A stretch of 5,587 nt of DNA from Acidobacteriaceae bacterium (lineage in GTDB: Bacteria > Acidobacteriota > Terriglobia > Terriglobales > Acidobacteriaceae). Positions 1 to 5,587 of this stretch are shown piece by piece. Each line of letters opens with the position of its first letter. Positions within the stretch are counted from its first letter, which is position 1. The position numbers and the translations under genes are program-made. The notes under the pieces were generated by a model that was not told the origin of the DNA, ran no database searches, and saw only the letters and a program-made list of their open reading frames with translations. The stretch is taken from contig DAHUXF010000213.1 in assembly GCA_027307295.1 (NCBI GenBank), forward strand, positions 1 to 5,587, written 5' to 3'.

Positions 1-1005
1 AACAGACCGGCCATCCGCAACACCGGCGAGTTCGCCAAAGTCCTTCATGCCATCGAGCCGCCCCGATAGCAGACCATCCGTCTGTCCTTCCGCCAAGTAC
101 CGCCGCTGCGCGTAGAAAAGTTTATTGTGCCGGCCCTCAATCTGGCGCAGCACTGTGCTCAGACAATCCGGTGGAAACAGGCAATCCGCATCGGTAAGCC
201 ATATCCATTCACCGCGGCTGGCGCGAATGGCCGCATTCAACATAGTCCCTTTGTTTCTTGCCATCTCATGCCCTACTGCAACTTCCCTTACCCTGACATG
301 GGAAAAACTACGCGCCGTGGAAGCCAGCAGTTCACGTGTGCCATCCGGACTTTGTGGATTGACTACCAGAATCTCAAATGCCCCTGAGGGCAGGCTTTGA
401 TGACACCAATTGCGCAGCGTCACTCGCAGCCGCTGCTGAAAACGATAACAGGCCATGATGACTGACACACGGCATGATGACTTCAGTGTCCGCACTTGTA
501 AATCCTGGAACAGAACTTCATCACCGCTGCGTGCCTTCAGCGTAAAGATCCCATTCAGAATGTCATCGGTCCCCTGAATAGCGGAATCCCACCAGCAACG
601 CGCGGTCAACCGTCCGTCAACGCGGAACGTCCATGTGCCTGCTCCTGCATCAACTTCCAACTGCAACCGGCGTTTCCCTAAAGCCGGTTCCAGGGCAGTA
701 AGAAAATCCTTGTATGGCCCAAAGCTGATGCCGGCTGCATTCGCGTGGCCGCTGACGGTAACTTCGATAACAAAATTGTGAAGCTGCTTGAGATCGTCCG
801 ACCGGCAAGCCCGCCAGTTGATCGCCGACCACTCTGCGCCTTGATTGCGATGCAGCAAGCCATGCTTCTGCCACTCCCATACGCCGCGTTCCGCCACTTG
901 CCATTGTTCGCGGGCCGCTACATTACCGGCCACGCACTGTTGCCACTCTGCCTGAAGCAGATCTTCCAGCGGCACATCCTGTAACACCTGATCGGATATC
1001 GCCAT
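1..1005 (-). CDS. Family 2 glycosyltransferase with N-terminal beta-sandwich-like domain (3' end cut by window edge)
   Basis: The reading frame is open from ATG at 1005 to the window edge, 335 codons with no stop, so the C-terminus is missing. Residues about 40-175 look like a beta-rich, lectin or LamG-like module, with AINWR (61-65), GISFGPYKDF (92-101) and a FRVDGR strand (127-132). Residues about 178-300 are a typical inverting GT2 domain of the GT-A fold: the opening strand VSVIMACY (180-187), the nucleotide-binding region, a NKGTMLNAAI helix (251-260) and the metal-binding DAD at 272-274 in WLTDADCLF. It should transfer a sugar from a nucleotide donor. No signal peptide or membrane segment is seen, so it is probably cytoplasmic. 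The start is supported by GAGG at 1017-1014, 8 bases before ATG. That ribosome site overlaps the stop of the upstream glycosyltransferase gene, which implies translational coupling. Donor and acceptor are unknown. The GT2 call is firm; the N-terminal domain fold is inferred. Confidence 0.9.
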   Translation of the reverse strand, partial: MAISDQVLQDVPLEDLLQAEWQQCVAGNVAAREQWQVAERGVWEWQKHGLLHRNQGAEWSAINWRACRSDDLKQLHNFVIEVTVSGHANAAGISFGPYKDFLTALEPALGKRRLQLEVDAGAGTWTFRVDGRLTARCWWDSAIQGTDDILNGIFTLKARSGDEVLFQDLQVRTLKSSCRVSVIMACYRFQQRLRVTLRNWCHQSLPSGAFEILVVNPQSPDGTRELLASTARSFSHVRVREVAVGHEMARNKGTMLNAAIRASRGEWIWLTDADCLFPPDCLSTVLRQIEGRHNKLFYAQRRYLAEGQTDGLLSGRLDGMKDFGELAGVADGRSV

Positions 1006-1010
1006 TCCAA

Positions 1011-1017
1011 TCACCTC
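1011..1017 (-). promoter_or_regulatory. Ribosome binding site overlapping upstream stop codon
   Basis: On the minus strand GAGGTGA lies between the TGA stop of the upstream glycosyltransferase (1018-1016) and ATG at 1005. GAGG is 8 bases before the ATG. Because the site shares bases with the stop codon, a ribosome ending the first gene sits on the start signal of the next, which favours coupled translation. Confidence 0.6.
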
Positions 1018-2338
1018 ATGCACTGCGCCGGCGGCGGCGATTCAGCAGTTGGGCCGCCAGCATGCGCGCGCCAGCTTCCCCAGGCTTTTCTGCAAGTCCG
1101 CCGAAGTGCACGCTGGTAAACCCACAAGGATTCATGCCGTAGTCATAGCCAGTAAGTCCGCCGGGCAGTCCATCAAAATAAGGATAGAAATAGCGTTGCG
1201 TGGGAAGCGCATGACACGGATCATCTTCAAATTCCGTGGCCATGAAACCCTGCTCCCATTGCCACGCTGCCGAAGCTGAAGCTGGAAGAGCGAGCAGGCG
1301 TTCGGCAATTTTGGCCCGCTTGTGCCGGTTGCGCAACCAATAAAGACCAGTATTGATATTGCCGGTGCCAATCTGTCGTTTCTTGTCTGCTCCCTCCCAG
1401 ATTCCGGAGTAATCGTGAGAATAGTCAGCATCCGGCGCATAGACCAGATTGTTCTTTTTAAATGCATCAAGTGCGTCATTCACTGGGCCAAGGATGAACA
1501 TGTCATCATCAAGAAAGCAGTATTCATTGGGATCGCACAGCAATCCAACGCACAGCTTCATCACATGCCAGTGCGCAGCTGCTATCTCTACAAGCTCCGG
1601 CCTGATCGCGGCAATCTGCTCCAGTACTTTACTGGTGGGTACAACATCGGCGAACGGCAGCAGCTCGGCGAATATTTTTTGCGATTCTTCGTTCCACTGA
1701 TAATCGCCAAAGACGTGTACCGCCGAAGGATGGTAGCCGTTCAGAATCATGCTATAGAGACTCAACGCTGTCCGTGCTGGCGATGAGCCGCCAAAATACA
1801 TCTTGAGGGGCGGGCCATTGGGCTGTCGCAACGCCTTTTCTATCTTTGCCAGATAAGGGGTAAAGACTTCAAGCGTTGCCGCCGGGCCCGGCTGCGCCTC
1901 CAGCCTGCCGGCCCACATCCAGTCACCGTGATATTGCCAATGGGCGATTTCCAGGCAGTCGCCGGCTTTCACGTTAATCTCATGCCGGGTCAGCGCGTGG
2001 CATTTGCGGTCTTCATGCAGCACCTTGCCGTCCCGCCGGATAACGCATCCATCGTCATCCCAGAAAACCAGCTTGCCGGAATCATGGATGCGCAGCGTGA
2101 ATACCACGTGGAAACACCGCATCTCCCCGCTGCGCCGGTGCGAGTGGAAGCGCAGCCCCTGGCTGAAGACGTTTCGCCAATCAATTGCCCAGCATGGCTG
2201 GTGCTCCACCGTGTGCTGATGGAACTGCGGCAATTGCGGCATTCGGGGGGCATCCCATTCCGGATCGGAAACCCACTGAGCGCCCGCCTCTTCAACCGGA
2301 CGAGGCCAGGAGCACGCGATCACATCGAACGGCGTCAT
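1016..2338 (-). CDS. GT-A-fold glycosyltransferase (GT8/GT77-like) with N-terminal beta-rich module
   Basis: A 440-residue protein if translation starts at ATG 2338. An in-frame ATG at 2374 would give 452 residues and overlap the upstream stop as TAATG, but has no visible ribosome site, whereas AAAGGA lies 8 bases before 2338. Numbered from 2338, residues about 47-147 form a beta-rich module: AIDWR (51-55), a VVFTLRIHDSGKLVFWDDDG strand pair with a following IRRDGKV turn (100-106), and a C-terminal GDCLEIAHWQYHGDW stretch. Residues about 175-430 look like a nucleotide-diphospho-sugar transferase: an opening strand KMYFGGSSPAR, the acidic metal site FLDDDMFILG with DDD at 277-279, NTGLYWLRN (329-337), and a late SVHFGG histidine (H411) where retaining GT-A enzymes often have a metal ligand. 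No signal peptide or membrane segment is visible, so it is probably cytoplasmic. The tail ends in five arginines. Exact GT family, donor and acceptor are unknown. The following GT2 gene starts 10 bases beyond its stop, so the two probably act on the same glycan or target. Confidence 0.85.
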   Translation of the reverse strand: MTPFDVIACSWPRPVEEAGAQWVSDPEWDAPRMPQLPQFHQHTVEHQPCWAIDWRNVFSQGLRFHSHRRSGEMRCFHVVFTLRIHDSGKLVFWDDDGCVIRRDGKVLHEDRKCHALTRHEINVKAGDCLEIAHWQYHGDWMWAGRLEAQPGPAATLEVFTPYLAKIEKALRQPNGPPLKMYFGGSSPARTALSLYSMILNGYHPSAVHVFGDYQWNEESQKIFAELLPFADVVPTSKVLEQIAAIRPELVEIAAAHWHVMKLCVGLLCDPNEYCFLDDDMFILGPVNDALDAFKKNNLVYAPDADYSHDYSGIWEGADKKRQIGTGNINTGLYWLRNRHKRAKIAERLLALPASASAAWQWEQGFMATEFEDDPCHALPTQRYFYPYFDGLPGGLTGYDYGMNPCGFTSVHFGGLAEKPGEAGARMLAAQLLNRRRRRSA

Positions 2339-2346
2339 CAGGCAGT

Positions 2347-2352
2347 TCCTTT
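2347..2352 (-). promoter_or_regulatory. Ribosome binding site deciding the start at 2338
   Basis: AAAGGA on the minus strand lies 8 bases before ATG 2338 and 22 bases inside the longer alternative reading frame that begins at ATG 2374. It is the only good Shine-Dalgarno match near either start, and is the reason for preferring the shorter protein. Confidence 0.55.
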
Positions 2353-2373
2353 CACTAAGAGATAAAACCGGCA

Positions 2374-4302
2374 TTATTCAAAATGAAATGTCACGTAACG
2401 CCCTGCTGCGGGAATCCATCCCAGATCGCGGTCCAATCCTGCAATGCGTATCTCAATCGGATGATGGTCCAGCGCAAATGTCACATCGACATGCGTGAGG
2501 GTTAACGCCACTCGCGCACGACGATGGCACAGCAATGTGACCGCGTCTTCCCGTCCCAGCGACCGCGCCAGACGCGCGCGGAAATAGCCGGCCATCCAGC
2601 TAACCCACCGTTTAAGCCGCATTTCCTGCGGTTCAATTTCCTGTGCATCCATCGGCGCATCCATCACAGTAAATCCAGCGGGATGCTCTAACACCGTTCG
2701 TCCGTTCCTCAGCATCGGACGGGAATCATTGTTCTCAGTAAAAACGGTGAGCCAGTCAGAAGGCATTTGCCATGCATCTGGTGGATCGAAGCCAATTCCA
2801 GGCTTCTGGAACTTCGTCCGCCCGGCCAAAGAAGCCAATGCTTCCCACAGCGGATCGCCCTCGATTCTTCCATCTGTAAATTCCCAGGCCATCAGGGCAA
2901 GAAAGTCCCATATATTCAGTTCCAGACCTGGCTCTGCCGGCATGGTGAAATCACCATATATATAAAGATAGAGGGCCATGCTCAGCAGAAAGAAAACCCC
3001 GCCATGTTCGGTATCAAACATGGTTACAGACTCTGGAGTCTGGGCCGTGGGAGATTGATCGGGCCGAACAATGCGCTGTTGGACCGGACCGATGTCAGAA
3101 GTAATCTCATCTCTGGCGGATGTGCGGTTGATTTGCTGCGCTGTCTCTGCAATCTCGACTTCAACATGTGTGAATGCTTGCGTTGATTCCGAAATCTCTA
3201 GGCGCGCTTCTCCGCGCTCGTTATTCCCTTTTTGCTCTGAAATCTCCAGCCGGGCTGCATCGGCTGCGGCATGCTCTTGCGCAGTTGACGATGCCCTCTC
3301 TAGCGGCAAAGCCGGCGCAGAGATATTGTCCGGCACAACCGCAGACTGCTCTCGCGCATTCATAACAGATGGCTTAAGGCTTGACTCTTTGTTCGGCGTT
3401 GCCGCTTGAGTGTCTTCATGACTGTCACTCTCCTTGCCTTCGTCAAGCCGTGTTTGCCATTGCAGAAGCTTCTCCTGAAAAGCCAGTGTGCGGGCAGTTG
3501 CCGGAGCGCGACGCAGCATGATGGCCTGGACCAGCAAGACCTTCTGCATCGTGTCCAATCCAGGATTGGCTGCCTCAGGGACCCAATATTGCCACACAGG
3601 AACAACACCCATGCGCTGCGATGGTTTTTTCTTGTCAGCAGTTGCTGAACCCTGCGGCCCTCCCTCACGATCTTCTGCGTGATCCACTGACACCGCAGTC
3701 TGCATGCGCGGCTTAGGCACGCCATAAGCATGCAGCACCGATTCCAGAATCTCAGCGGCAGCTTGTTGTGGTAACCTCTGGACAAACGGCACAGCCCGCG
3801 ACTGCCTGGCCAGCAAATCTAAAGCGGCAGGCACATACTGCGGCGAATCTACCCACTCGCGGAAAAGAACGGTAACAGCATCCTGTCCGCGAAAAAGCTC
3901 ACGCCACCACCACTGCGCCGCCAGTGTTCCGCTCATCCAGTCTTTGGCCAGAGAAGCCAGTATCTCTGAACGATCGTAGAATAAGACCGCGTTGGTCTCC
4001 GCGGGCACGGCTCCATAGGTGGGACGCGCAGCGCCGGCAGCCAGTTTTGCCAAAGCTGCAGCAACCGCACTCTGCCATGTGAGATCAATCTGCGTGTGAA
4101 GCTGTCCCACGCGCAAACGTCCGGGCAAGGGATCAGACAATCGCCGCACCACCAGGGTCGCCGAGTCCGGAAGTCCTGACGGATGCAGATTCGCAGCCCC
4201 CAGCGTACGCGCAATGTGGCGCTGCTCGGCCTGCGGATCAGAAGACTTGCTCCTGATCCGCAACCGGCCAACCAGAGTCGAATTGGTTTGTGTTCCGACC
4301 AT
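2374..4302 (-). CDS. Uncharacterised 642-residue protein, possibly linked to contractile injection systems (eCIS)
   Basis: A soluble protein with no signal peptide and no convincing membrane segment. Visible layout: a folded N-terminal region (about 25-195) with an FYDRSEILASLAKDWMSG helix (108-125) followed by WWWREL (131-136); a short helical block (about 231-290) with PVWQYWVPEA and a leucine-rich helix; a polar linker (about 290-430) rich in S, T, E, Q and A with a repeated ARLEISE; and a C-terminal region (about 431-642) with GGVFFLLSMALYLYIYGDF (434-452), then AGLDRDLGWIPAAGRYVTFHF near the very end. No enzyme motif is seen. From memory of the family, the WWW block, the FFLL...YGDF helix and the GLDxDxGW...FHF tail resemble uncharacterised proteins in phage-tail-like eCIS loci; this could not be checked and no other eCIS gene is in the window. 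The start is ATG 4302, 11 bases after the lgt-like stop, preceded very closely by GGGAGAG; no better in-frame start exists. The stop TAA touches an ATG of the next gene. The coding call is firm; the role is tentative. Confidence 0.85.
   Translation of the reverse strand: MVGTQTNSTLVGRLRIRSKSSDPQAEQRHIARTLGAANLHPSGLPDSATLVVRRLSDPLPGRLRVGQLHTQIDLTWQSAVAAALAKLAAGAARPTYGAVPAETNAVLFYDRSEILASLAKDWMSGTLAAQWWWRELFRGQDAVTVLFREWVDSPQYVPAALDLLARQSRAVPFVQRLPQQAAAEILESVLHAYGVPKPRMQTAVSVDHAEDREGGPQGSATADKKKPSQRMGVVPVWQYWVPEAANPGLDTMQKVLLVQAIMLRRAPATARTLAFQEKLLQWQTRLDEGKESDSHEDTQAATPNKESSLKPSVMNAREQSAVVPDNISAPALPLERASSTAQEHAAADAARLEISEQKGNNERGEARLEISESTQAFTHVEVEIAETAQQINRTSARDEITSDIGPVQQRIVRPDQSPTAQTPESVTMFDTEHGGVFFLLSMALYLYIYGDFTMPAEPGLELNIWDFLALMAWEFTDGRIEGDPLWEALASLAGRTKFQKPGIGFDPPDAWQMPSDWLTVFTENNDSRPMLRNGRTVLEHPAGFTVMDAPMDAQEIEPQEMRLKRWVSWMAGYFRARLARSLGREDAVTLLCHRRARVALTLTHVDVTFALDHHPIEIRIAGLDRDLGWIPAAGRYVTFHFE
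3142..3255 (-). repeat. Short protein-level repeat in the linker of the 642-residue protein
   Basis: ARLEISE occurs at residues 350-356 and again at 366-372, a 16-residue period, followed by a weaker VEVEIAET at 380-387. The two exact copies use different codons (for example CGG/CGC for Arg and CTG/CTA for Leu), so the repeat is kept at the protein rather than the DNA level. It probably forms short helical or extended segments within the flexible linker. Confidence 0.55.
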
Positions 4303-4313
4303 CTCTCCCGAAA

Positions 4314-5150
4314 TCAGAGCAGCGGGCTATATCCTATTTGTGTATTCAGGTGCTGAGGTGATGCCGCGATGTCCGATGCCTTTTCTCGACTCCTAAACCA
4401 CCAGAGTCCAATTCCAACCGTGATCAACAACAAACTGATGAGCTGCGTAAGAGAAAGCGGACCGAGCACCGTCTGAAAGTCACCCCGGAAAAACTGCTCA
4501 GCAAAACGGCCAACGCCTTGCAATATGGCGAACAAAGCGAGACGTAATCCAGACCGGTTGGGGCGGTAAAGAACCAACACACAAAAAAACGCCAGCCACA
4601 CCAGAGTCGCGTAAAGCTGCACTGGATGAACAGGCAAGGAAAGAGCATCTGCCGGAGTTATCCAGCCCTGCGTAAGGTGGTCCACATATGCCTCTGTGCC
4701 GGAAGGAAACTGCACGGCCCAGGGCAAATGAGATAATCTGCCAAAATCGTCGCCATTGAGAAAACAACCGATCCGGCCGATGGCCACGCCCAAGGCCACC
4801 GCAGGCGCAATCGCATCGGCATAGGTAAGCAGAGAAATTTTACGGACCTTCAGAAAAAGTAAAACCGCAAGCGCGCCGGCGATCAGGCCGCCATACTGCG
4901 CCTGGCCGCCCGACCAGAAGCGAAGCCAGGCCAAGGGACGTCCATCCGCGCCGTAATAAACCATGCCAAGAAGATGGCCGCCCCAAAGCCCAAACACAAT
5001 CGCCAACATGCCAGCCCAATACGCGGTGCGCGCATCCAGGCCCTCACGCCGGGAGGAGCGCAACGCATACGCTAATGCGGCCAGCATGGCCCCCGCCCAG
5101 ACAAATCCTGGATCGAGGGCCATCAGGGACTGCTGCAATGTGTGCAACAT
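4314..5150 (-). CDS. lgt: Prolipoprotein diacylglyceryl transferase family protein (Lgt-like)
   Basis: A 278-residue polytopic inner-membrane protein, the usual length for Lgt, which moves diacylglycerol from phosphatidylglycerol to the lipobox cysteine of prolipoproteins. Family landmarks are present in order (numbering from ATG 5150): AQYGGLIAG (84-92), the Lgt signature as GRIGCFLNGDDFG (125-137), HPVQLYATL (175-183) and GRFAEQFFRGD (214-224), with about seven hydrophobic segments. Aligned from memory to E. coli Lgt, R143, G154 and R239 are kept (R126, G137, R215), but Y26, H103, N146, E151, Y235 and E243 appear as Ala, Tyr, Cys, Asp, Gln and Gln. Some of these changes occur in family members of other phyla, so it may be an active divergent Lgt or a paralogue with another lipid-transfer role. 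ATG 5150 is chosen over GTG 5153 because GGGGAG ends 8 bases before it. Family membership is firm; lgt activity is less certain. It lies 14 bases after the upstream gene's stop, in the same presumed operon. Confidence 0.85.
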   Translation of the reverse strand: MLHTLQQSLMALDPGFVWAGAMLAALAYALRSSRREGLDARTAYWAGMLAIVFGLWGGHLLGMVYYGADGRPLAWLRFWSGGQAQYGGLIAGALAVLLFLKVRKISLLTYADAIAPAVALGVAIGRIGCFLNGDDFGRLSHLPWAVQFPSGTEAYVDHLTQGWITPADALSLPVHPVQLYATLVWLAFFCVLVLYRPNRSGLRLALFAILQGVGRFAEQFFRGDFQTVLGPLSLTQLISLLLITVGIGLWWFRSREKASDIAASPQHLNTQIGYSPLL

Positions 5151-5158
5151 CACTTCAT

Positions 5159-5164
5159 CTCCCC
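5159..5164 (-). promoter_or_regulatory. Ribosome binding site of the lgt-like gene
   Basis: GGGGAG on the minus strand directly follows the TAA stop of the upstream gene (5167-5165) and lies 8 bases before ATG 5150, but only 5 bases before GTG 5153. The spacing favours ATG as the start and suggests that the two genes are co-translated. Confidence 0.65.
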
Positions 5165-5587
5165 TTAAACAACTTCACTGTTTTTCTTCCGCTTGCGGGG
5201 CCTGTAAATCCCTGCCCCAACAGCGATCATGCCCAGGAACAGCACCATGGCTCCGCCCGGTGTATTTTTAAAACAGGATTTCTTGGTGCCTTCAATGGGT
5301 TGAAACCGTGTCGTCAGATCCGCGACGCCATCTTTCGGAACGCTGATCCGATAGATGTTTTTGTGATTCCCAACCCTGTTTACGCCCTTCCCCTCCAGGC
5401 CAATCAACCAATCACCAACAGCCTGTAGTCCGGTATGTTCGACAATGGCACCAAAAGCGCCGGCATCTTCGCAAATCTCATATTTTGTTTTCTGGATTTC
5501 CACGAACCGTCCGGTATGCCGGCAGCCGTGGGTAATCCACGTGAGACGCGAAAAGACCTTGTTTCCGTCTCGACCGACGGCGGTGAC
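5165..5587 (-). CDS. C-terminal part of an unrecognised protein with a membrane-anchor-like tail (5' end cut by window edge)
   Basis: The frame is open from the window edge to TAA at 5167-5165, giving 140 residues without an N-terminus. An internal GTG at 5503 could start a 112-residue product, but the open, protein-like sequence before it (including AVGRDGNKVFSRLTWI) and the lack of a good ribosome site favour a longer gene entering from the right. The body is polar with alternating strand-like stretches and three scattered cysteines (22, 39 and 105). The last 30 residues are PGG (110-112), a hydrophobic segment AMVLFLGMIAVGAGIY (113-128), then RPRKRKK (129-135). This is the layout of a C-terminal membrane anchor or of a sorting tail that is cleaved after export; with N-out/C-in topology the body would be outside the inner membrane. 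The GG loosely recalls GlyGly-CTERM tails, but no PEP or other defining motif is present. No family was recognised. The lgt-like gene follows 14 bases after its stop. Confidence 0.7.
   Translation of the reverse strand, partial: VTAVGRDGNKVFSRLTWITHGCRHTGRFVEIQKTKYEICEDAGAFGAIVEHTGLQAVGDWLIGLEGKGVNRVGNHKNIYRISVPKDGVADLTTRFQPIEGTKKSCFKNTPGGAMVLFLGMIAVGAGIYRPRKRKKNSEVV

Noticed and set aside
433..452. Possible hydrophobic membrane helix (residue numbers of the 642-residue protein)
   Set aside because: The VFFLLSMALYLYIYG segment is short, rich in tyrosine and alone in an otherwise soluble protein, so a buried helix is more likely than a membrane span.
650..904. Short minus-strand open frames within the first kilobase
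   Set aside because: They are out-of-frame shadows of the GT2 gene, which is open from 1005 to the window edge with clear GT2 motifs.
1322..1786. Plus-strand open frame of 154 codons
   Set aside because: It lies entirely opposite the GT8-like catalytic domain, has no recognisable motif and is explained by the codon composition of the minus-strand gene.
1928..2365. Plus-strand open frame of 145 codons
   Set aside because: It lies opposite the N-terminal module of the GT8-like gene; the minus-strand frame has coherent protein features and this one does not.
2954..2966. TATA-rich stretch resembling a -10 promoter element
   Set aside because: It encodes the YIYGDF part of a conserved-looking helix in the 642-residue protein and has no matching -35 element.
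2767..3186. Plus-strand open frame of 139 codons
   Set aside because: It lies within the 642-residue gene on the other strand, with no domain, no convincing ribosome site and a composition typical of an antisense shadow.
5154..5164. Promoter or terminator between the partial right-hand gene and the lgt-like gene
   Set aside because: The gap is about 14 bases and is filled by the ribosome binding site; no hairpin or promoter fits.
5075..5428. Plus-strand open frame of 117 codons spanning the lgt-like start
   Set aside because: It crosses the junction of two well-supported minus-strand genes and has no protein-like features of its own.

Overview
The window is a tightly packed bacterial gene run read entirely from the minus strand, so transcription goes from high to low coordinates. 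It holds five coding regions, two of them cut by the window edges. The spaces between genes are only 10 to 35 bases, so there is no room for a free promoter, terminator or RNA gene, and the simplest reading is a single operon or the middle of one. No tRNA, rRNA, CRISPR array, insertion sequence or attachment site is visible. GC content looks moderate to slightly high (mid-fifties by eye, not calculated). The presence of a prolipoprotein diacylglyceryl transferase family protein shows a bacterium. The phylum cannot be fixed from this window; a Gram-negative, possibly Acidobacteriota-like or proteobacterial, source is only a guess.

In order of transcription: (1) 5587-5165, the C-terminal 140 residues of an unrecognised protein ending in a Gly-Gly, a hydrophobic segment and a strongly basic tail, so probably anchored in or processed at the membrane. 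(2) 5150-4314, an Lgt-like polytopic membrane enzyme with the family fold motifs but several substitutions at positions important in E. coli Lgt. (3) 4302-2374, a 642-residue soluble protein with a tryptophan-rich N-terminal domain, a long low-complexity linker and a conserved-looking C-terminal domain. From recollection of the family only, it resembles uncharacterised proteins encoded in extracellular contractile injection system (eCIS, phage-tail-like) loci. (4) 2338-1016, a GT-A-type glycosyltransferase with a DDD motif behind an N-terminal beta-rich module. (5) 1005-1, a family 2 glycosyltransferase with a DAD motif behind a different N-terminal beta-sandwich-like domain, running off the left edge.

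The shared strand, overlapping or adjoining stop/start signals and ribosome binding sites inside upstream stop codons suggest that genes 3 to 5 are translated together. If the eCIS link of gene 3 is right, the two glycosyltransferases could modify the particle, a cargo or a cell-surface glycan, but nothing in the window proves that. The most interesting points are the gene 3 family in this setting, the divergent Lgt active site, and the two different glycosyltransferases that each carry an extra N-terminal beta-rich module.
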